Below, in pieces: positions 37,459-47,890 of a stretch of DNA of 64,000 nucleotides (the stretch's first letter is position 1; each line of letters starts with the position of its first letter). This DNA comes from Bacteroidales bacterium. Its GTDB lineage: Bacteria > Bacteroidota > Bacteroidia > Bacteroidales > PXBB01. The position numbers and the translations under genes were made by a program. The stretch is taken from assembly GCA_028698995.1 (NCBI GenBank), contig JAQVVM010000003.1, forward strand, positions 1 to 64,000, in the 5' to 3' direction. The notes below the pieces were generated by a model. The model searched no databases. It saw nothing but the letters and a program-made list of their open reading frames with translations, and was not told the DNA's origin.

Positions 37459-40400
37459 TTATAATTTCAAAAGCTTAATAACCGTTTGCTCTGTGTCAGA
37501 TGATGTTATTTTTAAACTATATATGCCTGATGCAATTCTGTTTGACAAATTCCAATTAAGTGATTGTTTTCCAGTATCATATAGTTGAGTTTCCTTTAAA
37601 ACAAATACTTGTCCAAGAACATCTACCAGCTCAAAACGTAAAGATGTTGGTTTAGCAAGTATCAAATAAATTTCCAAGTTATCCTGTACAGGGTTTTGAT
37701 ACAGGTTGATACTAAAATCGGCATTTGTTTCATTTATTGTATTGGGATCTACGACTGAAACATAATTTGTTTTTACCAAAGTATCGTAGCCACAAAGACT
37801 ATTGCCAGCCGTCAGAAAAACGGTATAAGTCCCTGCTGTTGCATATTCATGCCAGGGATTAACATCGGTAGAGATATAAGAATCTCCGAAAGACCAGAAA
37901 TAAGAAGTAGCACTGGCAGAATTATTTGAAAAATACACAAAAGCATCAGGTAGGTAAACAACAGAATCAATGGCAGAAAAAGATGCTTTAGGAGTGGGAT
38001 TAACTGTAATATACTGTTGTAAAATCAAGGTATCACTGTTATTCATAACATCAAAAACCCTGAGTTCAACATTGAAAGTTCCAGCAGAATCGTATGTTAT
38101 GACAGGATTTGCACTGTTACTTACAGCAGGAGTCCCGCCTTCAAAAGCCCATTCATAGGTTACAGCACCCATGCTCTGATCAAAAAACTGTACATATTCT
38201 CCCTCACACAACATAGTGCTATGCGCATAAAAACTGGCAGCTAGAACACCGGAAGGACTATAAAGAATAGCACCATTACTTGAACTAATATCGCTGAAAA
38301 GCCCGGCCCCGTTTCTTGCTTTGACAGAAACATAATAAGTTGTACCATAACTTAAATTAAGACCACTGTGAATTACGGAGGTGTTTAAACCATTGTTAGT
38401 CCAGTTAACAATATCTGTATCCCCTTGGTTTGTACCAATGGCATACCAATAACTTTCTATACCGGAATTAGGATCTGTGGAGTTACCCCAGTTAGCAGAA
38501 AATTCAGTAACAGAATAAACAGTGTCTGTATCCGGTCCCGAACCATCATTTATAAAAGAAATATTAAGGGGTTTAGTCCAATCCACGTTGAGGTCATGAA
38601 AGGCTATGGCTGATATGTTGTTTGCCGAATCAACAGATAAAGATTTAATTTTGGCGGCAATGGTTACTTCATTTTGATTCTGAAAACGGATCTCTTTTGC
38701 AGAATTATTTCCAACTGTAATATTTACACTGGATGCACGTGTCCTGTAAACTTTCAGCTCGTTCACCGTGAGTTTGCTGTTGCCTGTACGGAATGAAATA
38801 TAATCTCCACTGCTTGAGAAAGGCTGCTGATCTTTCCAATAACCAATCAATTCATCATTTCGAAACACATATGATTCACCGGTAATACGATCATACAAAA
38901 TTTTAAAATCATAGGTTATGCCCAGTGTTGTGACAATATCATCAATCACACTTTCAAGTGAAAAAGTATTGTTTACCACCTTGTAAAATTCAAGTTTATT
39001 GGTTTCAATTCTGAACCAGATAAAATAAGAATTACCTCTGTTGGTTTGTGAAGCATCATCACAAAAGTAATGAAATCCAAAGCGTCTGCCATTGGCATGC
39101 CCAGCACCTTCAACCTTGGCTGTAAAATGGTATAAATAGGTATTTGACAAGGTTTGGGTTAGTGGTGCATAAATATTGGTATTGTTTATAGATTCATCCG
39201 ACTGAACCAATGCGTTATTTACGATGCTCCATGTCCCACTTGAAGCAGGGACAGTCCATATATTTGAATTTATCGTTTCAAAGTTGTCGGCAAAAAATCC
39301 TCTTTGGAAATTGGCCCCCCAATAATTGCCATCGAATTCTATAACCTGATAAAACTTACGCGCAATTCCTGAACCACCAACATTATCTACATCGGTGAAT
39401 GATGCTGAAAAATCCTGAGTTTTCCAGTTTCCCGAATTGGCGATACTTGTAACAGGTGATACGTCGTCACACATGGGATAAATAAAAGATGGTCCATTTG
39501 TAAAAGTACTGCCATCCCATATTTTCCAATAATAAGCCGTACCGGTAACAAAATTTAAAGGGCTTGTGCCATCCGATTGAAGTACAAATCCGGTAGGTCC
39601 GCTGGTAGTTGAAATCCCTGAAATCCACTTTATGTAAGGAGCTGAATAGGTTTGATTATTTGCAAGAAGAATGTACCATCCATTTCCTGTGTTAGTCCAT
39701 GACATGTTCACGTTGGGATTGGGACAATTGCCCACCACTACTTGTAAATTAATTGGACCTGTTGGAGGAGGCGGATTGCCACAACTGTCAATAATTGCTT
39801 TTGTTCCTGTTCTGATTGAAGGCAGATAATTGTAAAGGATTGTTCCGGGACATGAAGTTTGCCCAACGTCTTTATGTCCACAAATACGTGGTTTTACCTG
39901 AACGCCATAAGCCTGAGTGGTCATACTTGCTGATGAAGTCGGGTCGAGGCCTTTATTGTCGTACCACCAAGCTAAAAAAGCCTTAAGTTTGTCCAACTGA
40001 ACAGTTGTTGGTAAAGTTATATCTGCATTGCCTAAAAAATTCAAACCAATGGAACAATCATTGGCACTACCGGCATGAGCACCCCTCACATCGGTATTGG
40101 GCAGGTTGGGATTATGTCTTCCCTGATAAAAATTCCCTGCTTTACAAAAAAGATAATTATACCCAATATCAGACCATCCAAGTGTATTGACATGATAATT
40201 CCAATATCCTCTTACAACAGTAGCACCATCGGTATAAGTGTCAGGAGAAGCTCCATGATGAACGACAGTATGAGTGGCTGAAATGTTCGCATAACTTGTG
40301 GTATTATGACAGGCTGTATAGCTTCCACACCATTGTGAACGAGGAATAATTGTCGGAAACGGGGGACAAATCAATGTACCAGTAGTATTGTTTATGTCAA

Positions 40401-40929
40401 CGGCTTCGGGAGTAGTAGTACCGGTACCTGTCATGTCTATAAGTGAAAGCCTTAACTTACTGAGACTTACTCCGGAGGGGACATATAAATTAAATTCCAA
40501 TTCCGTATGTTGCGCTTCATTATCCAAAAAAAGCAAGTCCGTCCAATACATGTCGGTTGGTGTTTCTTCGGGTTTTACATAACCTTCGTTGCTAAACCAT
40601 TTACTCCATTCTTCGGATCCGGAACGTGACCTGTAGATGATTTCAAAGTCTGAGGCAGGAAAATTTGAATTCCCTACATCCCAACCGACACCAAATGCCG
40701 TAAAAGAAATAGGGGTTTTAAGTATAAAGTCATAACTCTCGTCCTGATTTCTTTTGAAATTATTCCACTCAATTATAGCACCTGGTGAAGCTGTAATATC
40801 GTATCTGTCAATAACTTCTGATGGCTGAGGATCATAAAGCGCCCTGTGGTTATCAAAATTATTGGGGATTTGACCAAAAAAAGATGCATTTATGCATAAA
40901 TAAAGTAATAATAGCGTGATTTTCTTCAT
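37459..40929 (-). CDS. T9SS-secreted N-acetylmuramoyl-L-alanine amidase with PKD domains
   Basis: 1156 residues with a signal peptide. An N-terminal beta-rich region (~20-190) precedes a PGRP/Amidase_2 domain (~194-372). Candidate zinc ligands are His224 or His225 (VVHHGA), His352 and Cys360 (CGHKDVGQTSCPG), and a Tyr/Lys site is plausible. Then come beta domains (~390-860), two PKD domains (~885-1060; FFDQSMGAVTYEWAFEGG and YFWSFGDS), and a T9SS type A sorting domain (~1070-1156; NLYQNPVQDNLEI, IASGIYSLKI). The enzyme should cut the amide bond between muramic acid and the stem peptide. Export by T9SS puts it outside the cell, suggesting action on other cells' walls or on shed murein. Confidence 0.85.
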   Translation of the reverse strand: MKKITLLLLYLCINASFFGQIPNNFDNHRALYDPQPSEVIDRYDITASPGAIIEWNNFKRNQDESYDFILKTPISFTAFGVGWDVGNSNFPASDFEIIYRSRSGSEEWSKWFSNEGYVKPEETPTDMYWTDLLFLDNEAQHTELEFNLYVPSGVSLSKLRLSLIDMTGTGTTTPEAVDINNTTGTLICPPFPTIIPRSQWCGSYTACHNTTSYANISATHTVVHHGASPDTYTDGATVVRGYWNYHVNTLGWSDIGYNYLFCKAGNFYQGRHNPNLPNTDVRGAHAGSANDCSIGLNFLGNADITLPTTVQLDKLKAFLAWWYDNKGLDPTSSASMTTQAYGVQVKPRICGHKDVGQTSCPGTILYNYLPSIRTGTKAIIDSCGNPPPPTGPINLQVVVGNCPNPNVNMSWTNTGNGWYILLANNQTYSAPYIKWISGISTTSGPTGFVLQSDGTSPLNFVTGTAYYWKIWDGSTFTNGPSFIYPMCDDVSPVTSIANSGNWKTQDFSASFTDVDNVGGSGIARKFYQVIEFDGNYWGANFQRGFFADNFETINSNIWTVPASSGTWSIVNNALVQSDESINNTNIYAPLTQTLSNTYLYHFTAKVEGAGHANGRRFGFHYFCDDASQTNRGNSYFIWFRIETNKLEFYKVVNNTFSLESVIDDIVTTLGITYDFKILYDRITGESYVFRNDELIGYWKDQQPFSSSGDYISFRTGNSKLTVNELKVYRTRASSVNITVGNNSAKEIRFQNQNEVTIAAKIKSLSVDSANNISAIAFHDLNVDWTKPLNISFINDGSGPDTDTVYSVTEFSANWGNSTDPNSGIESYWYAIGTNQGDTDIVNWTNNGLNTSVIHSGLNLSYGTTYYVSVKARNGAGLFSDISSSNGAILYSPSGVLAASFYAHSTMLCEGEYVQFFDQSMGAVTYEWAFEGGTPAVSNSANPVITYDSAGTFNVELRVFDVMNNSDTLILQQYITVNPTPKASFSAIDSVVYLPDAFVYFSNNSASATSYFWSFGDSYISTDVNPWHEYATAGTYTVFLTAGNSLCGYDTLVKTNYVSVVDPNTINETNADFSINLYQNPVQDNLEIYLILAKPTSLRFELVDVLGQVFVLKETQLYDTGKQSLNWNLSNRIASGIYSLKITSSDTEQTVIKLLKL

Positions 40930-40950
40930 ACAAAGAATTTTAATTCATTA

Positions 40951-40958
40951 CAAAAATA
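40951..40958 (-). promoter_or_regulatory. -7 box TATTTTTG
   Basis: Minus-strand TAnnTTTG match 21 nt before the ATG of the T9SS amidase. Confidence 0.45.
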
Positions 40959-41025
40959 CGTGATTTTTTTTAAGGACTGACAAAATCAGACTTATTAACA
41001 ATTTGAAATTATTAAATATCTTTCC

Positions 41026-42207
41026 CTATTTAATATCATATTCAATCATTCCTGCATCTAATAAGCCCTTTTCTACCCCCTTTGCAAATGCAGAATACCC
41101 CTCTTCATTATGATGTCCGTCATTTAACCAGTAATAATTTGAAAGTTCTTCTCCTGTTATTTTTAATTCCTTAGAATAATAATCAAGCAAATCAACAATG
41201 GGAAAATCTTTTTTAATTTGGGGAATGATCTCTTGCCAATAGTCGTATTTACCCATAAATACTTCATGGATTTGTGGATAAATGACAATGAGAAACTTGA
41301 AATTATTTTCTTCTGAAAGAATTGCAAAATCATTCAAACAAACAATTAATTCTTGAACAGCTTTTGCCCTTTTTCCTTCTTGGAAACCATTAGGAATCAA
41401 TAATTTGTAATAAATCAAGCGATAGGTATAAAACAATGAAAAAAGGTAATCTGAGAAATTTAGCTCCTTATACTTCAGTTGTCCGTTTCCGATAAATCTT
41501 TCATTTCCTCCCCTTGCTGATATTTCTTCCAATTCGTAACCGACAGCAAGAATAACTATATCCGGTTTAAATACTAATAGTTTATCCTTTAAAAGCATAT
41601 ATTCAAAAATGGGATCACTTCCACTTATTCCGGCATTTATAGTTCTCACCTTTTTTGTTTGTTTAGAAGCTAAACGATGTTCTAAAACTTTAAGCCAAGT
41701 AGAATCAGCATTGGTTCCAACTCCTTCAGTAAAAGAATCTCCCAATCCAATAATCAGCAATTCGTTAGTATCATTCTTTGAATAAGGTTCTTCATCACAT
41801 AAACCCATAGAATTTGTTTTTCTGTAATATGAAAATTCAGGAATTGAAAACCCAAAACTGCTGTTATTTTTATGTGTGAAATACCACGAGTTCGTGAAAA
41901 CATTATTGGGAAAAAAGTAATATCCTGATGCTTTTTCAGAAGTTGTTTTTAAAGAAGAAAAACGCAAAATAATTTCAAATACAAACCAAATCAAAAAGAA
42001 AGTACCTACAGAAAGTGTGATATTTTGTCTGATCTTTATATTCGTTTTAAGCAATACGTAGATAAATCCCATTATCAGCTGAAATAAGCACACAATTGTC
42101 AGTAAACCAGTAAATAAATGTACTTTTTCTAAGAAAAAAATCTGAAAAAAGATAATAATTATAAAAAACACAAATGAGGCAACAAAAATAAATTTCAGAG
42201 GTTTCAA
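41026..42207 (-). CDS. Membrane-anchored SGNH/GDSL hydrolase
   Basis: 393 residues starting at a TTG at 42207; the codon before it is an in-frame stop two codons upstream, so no longer form is possible. Three N-terminal hydrophobic spans (~5-75) lead to an SGNH domain with block I GLGDSFTEG, a Gly block (NAGISGSD), an Asn-equivalent region (ILAVGYELEE) and the C-terminal DGHHNEEGY containing the catalytic Asp/His. Such enzymes esterify or de-esterify glycans or lipids, often adding or removing acetyl groups. It probably acts on a surface or exported glycan. The substrate is not known. Confidence 0.8.
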   Translation of the reverse strand: MKPLKFIFVASFVFFIIIIFFQIFFLEKVHLFTGLLTIVCLFQLIMGFIYVLLKTNIKIRQNITLSVGTFFLIWFVFEIILRFSSLKTTSEKASGYYFFPNNVFTNSWYFTHKNNSSFGFSIPEFSYYRKTNSMGLCDEEPYSKNDTNELLIIGLGDSFTEGVGTNADSTWLKVLEHRLASKQTKKVRTINAGISGSDPIFEYMLLKDKLLVFKPDIVILAVGYELEEISARGGNERFIGNGQLKYKELNFSDYLFSLFYTYRLIYYKLLIPNGFQEGKRAKAVQELIVCLNDFAILSEENNFKFLIVIYPQIHEVFMGKYDYWQEIIPQIKKDFPIVDLLDYYSKELKITGEELSNYYWLNDGHHNEEGYSAFAKGVEKGLLDAGMIEYDIK

Positions 42208-42257
42208 TTTTTATAAAGTCTAATAAGCTGTATTAAATTTTTTTAAAACCATCAGTG

Positions 42258-42265
42258 CAAATATA
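42258..42265 (-). promoter_or_regulatory. -7 box TATATTTG
   Basis: Minus-strand TAnnTTTG match 50 nt before the TTG start of the SGNH hydrolase, in the gap after the upstream type B gene. Confidence 0.35.
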
Positions 42266-42267
42266 TT

Positions 42268-45200
42268 TTATAATAAAGTCACATGCCCTACGAATCGGTG
42301 TTCTTTCCCATTTATATCCTTTAAGATAATTTTATACACATAAACGTCCTGCGGCAACACCATGAAATTTGAAGAGGAACGTCCATCCCATGCAGAATTG
42401 ATATTATCGGATTCAAAAATCAGAGCTCCCCAGCGGTTATAAATATACATTTTATAGTCTATTATGCTTTCACCATAGCCCCTGAAGTGGTCATTAATAC
42501 CATCACCATTAGGCGTAAATGTATTGGGCACATAAAATGTAAACTCAGGCAGAATTCGTATTTGTGCGAATGCTGAATCGGTGCATCCAAATTGCGATTG
42601 AACTGACAGATAAACAATATAGAGTCCTTCATTATAAAAAGCATGTTCAGGATTCTGATTATTTGAATAATTATTGCTTCCTGAAGCAGGGTCCCCAAAG
42701 TTCCATAGCCAGGTACTGGCACCTATGGATTCATCTGTAAAGCTTATTGTCGGCTGTTCAATAGATCCGGTGTCCGGTGATGCATTAAATGAAGCAACGG
42801 GATTGGGATAAACATTTATGATGTTATTGTACTGAAGTGTTTTCTGACAACCGTCCGGTGTGGTAACAGTAAGTGCAATGGAATAGGCTCCCGGATTCTG
42901 AAATGTATGCAAAGGATTTTGTAAGCTTGATGAATTATTCGAAGAATTTGTATCTCCGAAATTCCATAACCACGACTGCATCTGAGGCGTTGAAAGGTCA
43001 TTAAAATTAACCGAAAGTGGTGAACATCCATTATAAACATCGGCATTAAAAGCAATATTGGGAGCAGGGAAAATACTGACAGTAACATCATCGGTGGCAC
43101 TGCATCCATCGATATCCGTAACAGTTACGGTATAGGTTGTTGTCATAGGAGGAGATACAGTAGGTGCAGCAATACCAATATCACTCAGGCCGTAAGTGGG
43201 GCTCCACTGGTACTGAGTACCTCCACTGGCATTAAGGGAGCCAAAATCGCCCAAACAAAGCGAAAAATCCTGTCCTGCATTGGCAGGAGGGGGGTAGTTA
43301 ACCTGTACAACAACGGAGGATGTTTCAGAACATGTAAACTGGTCAGTAACTGTAACAGTATATGTGGTGGTGCTTGGTGGAGATACAGTAATAACGGGAG
43401 TTATGTCTCCTGTATTCCAAACATATGAAACGCCACCGGAGGCTGTAAGTTGTGTGGAAAAGCCTTCACAAACTGCTGAATTATTACCGCCACTGGCATT
43501 GGGCAAGCTGAGAATGGACACCACTACTGCATCTGTTTGTAAGCAACCATTAGCATCAGTTACTGAAACCATATATGTTGTGGTATTTTGAGGACTTGCA
43601 ACCGGATTATTAATATTGTTGTTATTCAATGAATTTTGAGGAGACCATGTATATGAAACACCTCCAGAAGCATTCAAATGAGCAGATGTACCGGAGCAAA
43701 CAGCTGTATCAATCCCTGCATTTGCCGGTGGTAAAGCCAAAACAGTCAAAACCATATTATCCGTGGCTGAACAACCACTGGCATCAGTAGCCGTAACGGT
43801 ATAAGTAGTTGTTAAGGATGGGTTGGCTGTGGGATTGAAAATGTTTGTATTGTTTAAACCTGTTGCAGGTGACCAAGCATACGAAACACCACCAGAAGCG
43901 TTGAGTTGTGTGCTGCTGCCAAAACATACAGATGCATCCGGTCCCGCATTCACAGGAGGAAGGGTCAGAACTGTCAAAACCATATTATCGGTGGCAGAGC
44001 AACCACTGGCATCTGTAGCAGTGACAGTATAAGTAGTAGTTATGGAAGGATTTGCAGTTGGAGAAAAAGTATTGGTATTATTTAGACCTGTAGCCGGAGA
44101 CCATGTATAACTAGTACCTCCACTTGCATTCAGAATAGCAGAATACCCTACACAAATGCTTTGATCAATACCTGCATTGGCAGGAGGCAGAGAATTGACT
44201 GTTACAACAACACTGCTGGTAGATGTACAACCATTTCCATCCGTAAGTAAAACAGTATAGGTTGTGGTGGCATTTGGAGTAGCCAGTGGATTAGGAGTAT
44301 TGGTATTGCTCAAACCCGTAGCCGGAGACCAAACAAAAGAACTTCCTCCTGAAGCATTCAACTGTGTGCTGTTACCAATACAAATATACACATTATTACC
44401 TGCATTAGCAATCGGCAATGGGTTCACAGTAACCACCACATTGTCGGTGGCAGAACACCCGTTTGCACCCGTAACACTTACAACATAAGTGGTATTTACA
44501 TTAGGGGTTACATTGATGTTCTGTGTTTGATTGTTATTGCTCCACACATAAGAAACGCCACCAAAAGCTGTCAAGTTAGCCGATTGCCCTGCACATATTA
44601 TCTGATCAGTTCCTGCATTGGCATTGGGTGCAGGCAGTACATTAATAACTTTAGTTGTGGTGCTATTGCATCCAACAGATGTATTATATGAATATGTTAT
44701 TGTGTGTTGACCGGCTCCGGCTGTTGCAGGATTAAAGATATTGCCACTCATACCAGGTCCGCTGAATGTACCCCCTGCAGGATTTCCGCTAAGGGCTATA
44801 GTTCCAGAATTTGAACAAACGCTAGAAGGCAAATTATTGATTTGTAATACAGCGGGTTGTTGTACAATAACCTGCACACTATTTTGAACTGTTTCTGTTT
44901 GGTTAGAAATATATACCGTATAAGTTGTTGTTGTTGTGGGTGATACCGTTGGAGGATTAGGACCTGTAGGACCATGAGCCCACCAAATATTAATATTGGG
45001 AGGTGGTACTCCTATTGTAACATTATCTATTCCCCAATGGTCATATACATTGGATGTTGAAACTGTCTGCGCCCATCTGAAACGGGTTGCATTCGTTTGT
45101 GCTGCAGCAGGAATCTGTAAGGTTTGGGTTGTCCACACAGTAAAAGGAGTCTGACCGGATGTCCCTGGAGAGGTTGAAGTAGGAATTGCAGTCAGAATAT

Positions 45201-45696
45201 TTCCGTTTGGTGCATAATAGGCAATAGTAACCCATGTTGAGCCATTATTTGTTGAATACTGCACAGCTATTCCTTCATTATATAAGTCAGGACCTTCACA
45301 AGGAGAAGACAAACTTTGAACGGCATAACGCATCTGAAAGCTGATAGTACCCCCTGATGAAACATTAAACGGTACAGTTGTTAAAATTCTTGGCGCGGTA
45401 GAAGTAGATCCCATCCACATATAGGTTGTGCCATCCGGGGAATGTGGAGCACAAGGATTGGTAAACATGGCCTGATTTGTTGCTTGCCAACCGGTACCGG
45501 CATGCCCAAGATTAAAATCATTATTCATCAGATAAGTAGGACAATTCCCAACTGCACTTAAAACCACATTTGTTCCAGGGCAAACCTGAATGGATGAGGG
45601 TGTGCCGTTGGCGTAGGAAGTAATTGTACACTGCGCATAGATTTGTGCTGAGAGTAATAATATAAAAACTACAACAAAGAGATTTATTTTGCGCAT
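42268..45696 (-). CDS. Ig/PKD-repeat adhesin-like protein with T9SS type B domain
   Basis: 1142 residues from the ATG at 45696, which begins a signal peptide (MRKINLFVVVFILLLSAQIYAQ). The promoter box at 45718-45725 lies inside the longer frame, excluding the 45759 start. A choice-of-anchor-like region (~35-235) is followed by about eight Ig-like repeats of ~76-80 residues (ASGG.SY.WSPATGL...TTTYTVTATDA.GC), then two PKD domains and a gliding-motility-associated type B sorting domain (~1060-1142; YVPNTFTPNGDGINDHF, IYNRWGALIFES). It is a T9SS type B cargo, probably surface-bound. An adhesin or sheath role is inferred. Confidence 0.87.
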   Translation of the reverse strand: MRKINLFVVVFILLLSAQIYAQCTITSYANGTPSSIQVCPGTNVVLSAVGNCPTYLMNNDFNLGHAGTGWQATNQAMFTNPCAPHSPDGTTYMWMGSTSTAPRILTTVPFNVSSGGTISFQMRYAVQSLSSPCEGPDLYNEGIAVQYSTNNGSTWVTIAYYAPNGNILTAIPTSTSPGTSGQTPFTVWTTQTLQIPAAAQTNATRFRWAQTVSTSNVYDHWGIDNVTIGVPPPNINIWWAHGPTGPNPPTVSPTTTTTYTVYISNQTETVQNSVQVIVQQPAVLQINNLPSSVCSNSGTIALSGNPAGGTFSGPGMSGNIFNPATAGAGQHTITYSYNTSVGCNSTTTKVINVLPAPNANAGTDQIICAGQSANLTAFGGVSYVWSNNNQTQNINVTPNVNTTYVVSVTGANGCSATDNVVVTVNPLPIANAGNNVYICIGNSTQLNASGGSSFVWSPATGLSNTNTPNPLATPNATTTYTVLLTDGNGCTSTSSVVVTVNSLPPANAGIDQSICVGYSAILNASGGTSYTWSPATGLNNTNTFSPTANPSITTTYTVTATDASGCSATDNMVLTVLTLPPVNAGPDASVCFGSSTQLNASGGVSYAWSPATGLNNTNIFNPTANPSLTTTYTVTATDASGCSATDNMVLTVLALPPANAGIDTAVCSGTSAHLNASGGVSYTWSPQNSLNNNNINNPVASPQNTTTYMVSVTDANGCLQTDAVVVSILSLPNASGGNNSAVCEGFSTQLTASGGVSYVWNTGDITPVITVSPPSTTTYTVTVTDQFTCSETSSVVVQVNYPPPANAGQDFSLCLGDFGSLNASGGTQYQWSPTYGLSDIGIAAPTVSPPMTTTYTVTVTDIDGCSATDDVTVSIFPAPNIAFNADVYNGCSPLSVNFNDLSTPQMQSWLWNFGDTNSSNNSSSLQNPLHTFQNPGAYSIALTVTTPDGCQKTLQYNNIINVYPNPVASFNASPDTGSIEQPTISFTDESIGASTWLWNFGDPASGSNNYSNNQNPEHAFYNEGLYIVYLSVQSQFGCTDSAFAQIRILPEFTFYVPNTFTPNGDGINDHFRGYGESIIDYKMYIYNRWGALIFESDNINSAWDGRSSSNFMVLPQDVYVYKIILKDINGKEHRFVGHVTLL
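43080..44660 (-). repeat. Coding Ig-like repeats, ~228-240 bp units
   Basis: Adjacent units in the type B gene are similar in DNA; for example, the segments starting near 43751 and 43979 match at a 228-bp step. They encode ~76-80-residue Ig-like domains. Confidence 0.7.
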
Positions 45697-45717
45697 TAAC
45701 AAGTGTTTAATTTTTTT

Positions 45718-45725
45718 CAAATTTA
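45718..45725 (-). promoter_or_regulatory. -7 box TAAATTTG
   Basis: Minus-strand TAnnTTTG match 21 nt before the ATG of the 1142-residue type B cargo gene; it decides that start. Confidence 0.5.
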
Positions 45726-45826
45726 AATAAAATAATTTGTTTACTGACGCTTTTAACAAATTTCGTTGCCTTTATTTTTTTTAACAATTTATTAAAACTT
45801 CAAACACACAAATAGACATATTTGTA

Positions 45827-47794
45827 TTATTTTTTATGTTGTATCTGATTTATTTTTGTCTGATAATACAGGGCTTTTTCAACATCATTTCTTCTTTCAT
45901 AGAAATTGAGCAGGCTAGAAAGCAAACCCAAATTATCCGGTGCAAGTTCAGCTGCTTTTTCAAAGTTCATCATACTTTGTATGGTATCTCCCTGCATGAG
46001 ATAAATTTTACCTAAATTGATATATGGTAAATCATTTTCAGGCAAACGGTTTTTTAGTTTTACATTGATGCCCTCAGCATTTTGCCAATCAGCATTCATG
46101 GCATATATTTCACCTAAATTAGTATAGGCATTATAAAAGTTGCTGTCGAGAGCAATGGTTTTCTCATAATTGATAATCGCTTTTTCTGAACTCATAAGCA
46201 TTTGATAACAATAAGCCAGATTAAAATAGGCTTCAGTATAATCACTTCTCAATTCGATTGCTTTTTCCAAAAGAGGAATAGCTTTTTCATAATCTTTAAA
46301 AAATTGGTAATAAATAAAAGCGAGGTTGTTATACGATGAAAAATAACCATCATAAACATCAATAGAGATACTGTAATGTTTAACTGCCAATGCCAATTTG
46401 TTTTCCATATCTCGTGGTTGCCTACCGTTCATATGATCTGTATAAATTTCATTAATGGCCATATCTGCATAAATGGCATTGGCAAGTGCTGAATTTTCGA
46501 GGTGCTTAATATCGTTGGCATACAGTACTGAATGGTTTTCCCAGTCTTTTGTACGATTTTTTGCAATAAGAAAATAGGGGATGATAAAGACGAGACTTAG
46601 CATTATCAAGAATTTTATTCTTTTTTTATCAGGAACAGCTTCAAAAGCTATTCTTAGAATTTTAAATATCCCAAAGGCCAGAGCCATACAAAAACCTAAA
46701 GAGGCATAATAAGCAAACCTTTCTGCCACAATACCTGCAACCGGTTCAATAATGTTTAAAAACATTGAAATTGTAATAACAAAATAAATTATGGCAAAAG
46801 ACAGCAAGTGTTTTTTGGGAAATTGTACTATTACAAAAAAAGCAAAACCAATACTTATAATAAAACTAAGAATTACTATAGGGTTTGATATTACAGGAAT
46901 AGGAATCATATTATAACCGTAGTAAAAAACCAAAGGATGGGGATAAATAAGTTTAATGATATAAAAGAAAAAAACATAAAAAGCTGTTAATAGCCGGTCT
47001 GAAAAACCAGTACTAAGCACGAGCGGATTTTCAAAAAAGAAAATTTCTCGTTCTACCGGGGGCAGTAAATACCTTGGTAAAGAAGCAATAAAAACACCAC
47101 TAAGCAGGGTCATTAAAACAAATAAAAAAGTCTTCTTATCAATTTTAAGTTCTGAAAAATGAAGGCTCAATGGTATAACAAACAAAAAACTATACGCTGT
47201 TTGTTTCGAAAAAATACCCATCACAAATGTCAGCATGATGATTGGCAGCCAAAAAGTCTTTTTTGACCGGACATATCTGAACACAAGTAACAGCGTCAAC
47301 AAGCTTAAAATAAAGCTCAAAAGCTCATCGCGGCTTTTGATACTGCAAACAACTTCGGTGTGAATGGGATGTACAACAAATAAAACAGTAACCAACACAG
47401 AAAAAGCAAAATGGATTCTTGGAAATATTTTTTGGATGACAATAAAAATCAAAAAACAATTAATAATATAAAACAATAGGTTGAAAAAATGGCTTACATG
47501 CGGATTTTGTCCAAAGAACTGATGTTCTATGGCAAAGCTTGTCATAACCATAGGCCTGTAGCCAAATTGCATTTTCTTATCAATAAAATAATAAGAAGTA
47601 AAAATTTCAGGAATGCCTTCAAATCCCTTTTGAATAATGGGATGATTTTGTGAGACCAAATCATCATCAATATTGTAATCATGAGAGATTGTATTTGCAT
47701 AAAGCAAAACAATCAGTACAATAAGCAACGAAAAGACATAAAGGTACGTCTTAGCATCCGTATTCGTGGGTTTGAGTTTTACTTTTGGTTTCAT
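45827..47794 (-). CDS. TMTC-like multi-span membrane protein with TPR repeats
   Basis: 655 residues from the ATG at 47794; the longer frame adds a hydrophobic stretch with no support. About ten membrane spans (~20-415) carry a first loop with DYNIDDDLV (acidic motif of the GT-C type) and YRPMVMTSFAIEHQFFGQNPHVSHFFN, resembling PMT/TMTC-like glycosyltransferases. The C-terminal third (~440-655) contains about six TPR units (EAYFNLAYCYQ, NAYTNLGEIYA, LPYINLGKIYL). Eukaryotic TMTC proteins are O-mannosyltransferases with the same layout. Here it may glycosylate or handle exported proteins; the activity is inferred. It is flanked by two type B cargo genes. Confidence 0.75.
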   Translation of the reverse strand: MKPKVKLKPTNTDAKTYLYVFSLLIVLIVLLYANTISHDYNIDDDLVSQNHPIIQKGFEGIPEIFTSYYFIDKKMQFGYRPMVMTSFAIEHQFFGQNPHVSHFFNLLFYIINCFLIFIVIQKIFPRIHFAFSVLVTVLFVVHPIHTEVVCSIKSRDELLSFILSLLTLLLVFRYVRSKKTFWLPIIMLTFVMGIFSKQTAYSFLFVIPLSLHFSELKIDKKTFLFVLMTLLSGVFIASLPRYLLPPVEREIFFFENPLVLSTGFSDRLLTAFYVFFFYIIKLIYPHPLVFYYGYNMIPIPVISNPIVILSFIISIGFAFFVIVQFPKKHLLSFAIIYFVITISMFLNIIEPVAGIVAERFAYYASLGFCMALAFGIFKILRIAFEAVPDKKRIKFLIMLSLVFIIPYFLIAKNRTKDWENHSVLYANDIKHLENSALANAIYADMAINEIYTDHMNGRQPRDMENKLALAVKHYSISIDVYDGYFSSYNNLAFIYYQFFKDYEKAIPLLEKAIELRSDYTEAYFNLAYCYQMLMSSEKAIINYEKTIALDSNFYNAYTNLGEIYAMNADWQNAEGINVKLKNRLPENDLPYINLGKIYLMQGDTIQSMMNFEKAAELAPDNLGLLSSLLNFYERRNDVEKALYYQTKINQIQHKK

Positions 47795-47845
47795 ATTATT
47801 AAAAAATAAAAGTAGTAAAAATGAATACATTTTTAAAAAAATCTT

Positions 47846-47853
47846 TACATTTG
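47846..47853 (+). promoter_or_regulatory. -7 box TACATTTG
   Basis: TAnnTTTG match 37 nt before the ATG of the choice-of-anchor L type B gene. Confidence 0.4.
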
Positions 47854-47890
47854 CTTTATTCTTTAAACTTTATCTACAAAACAAGCTGTT

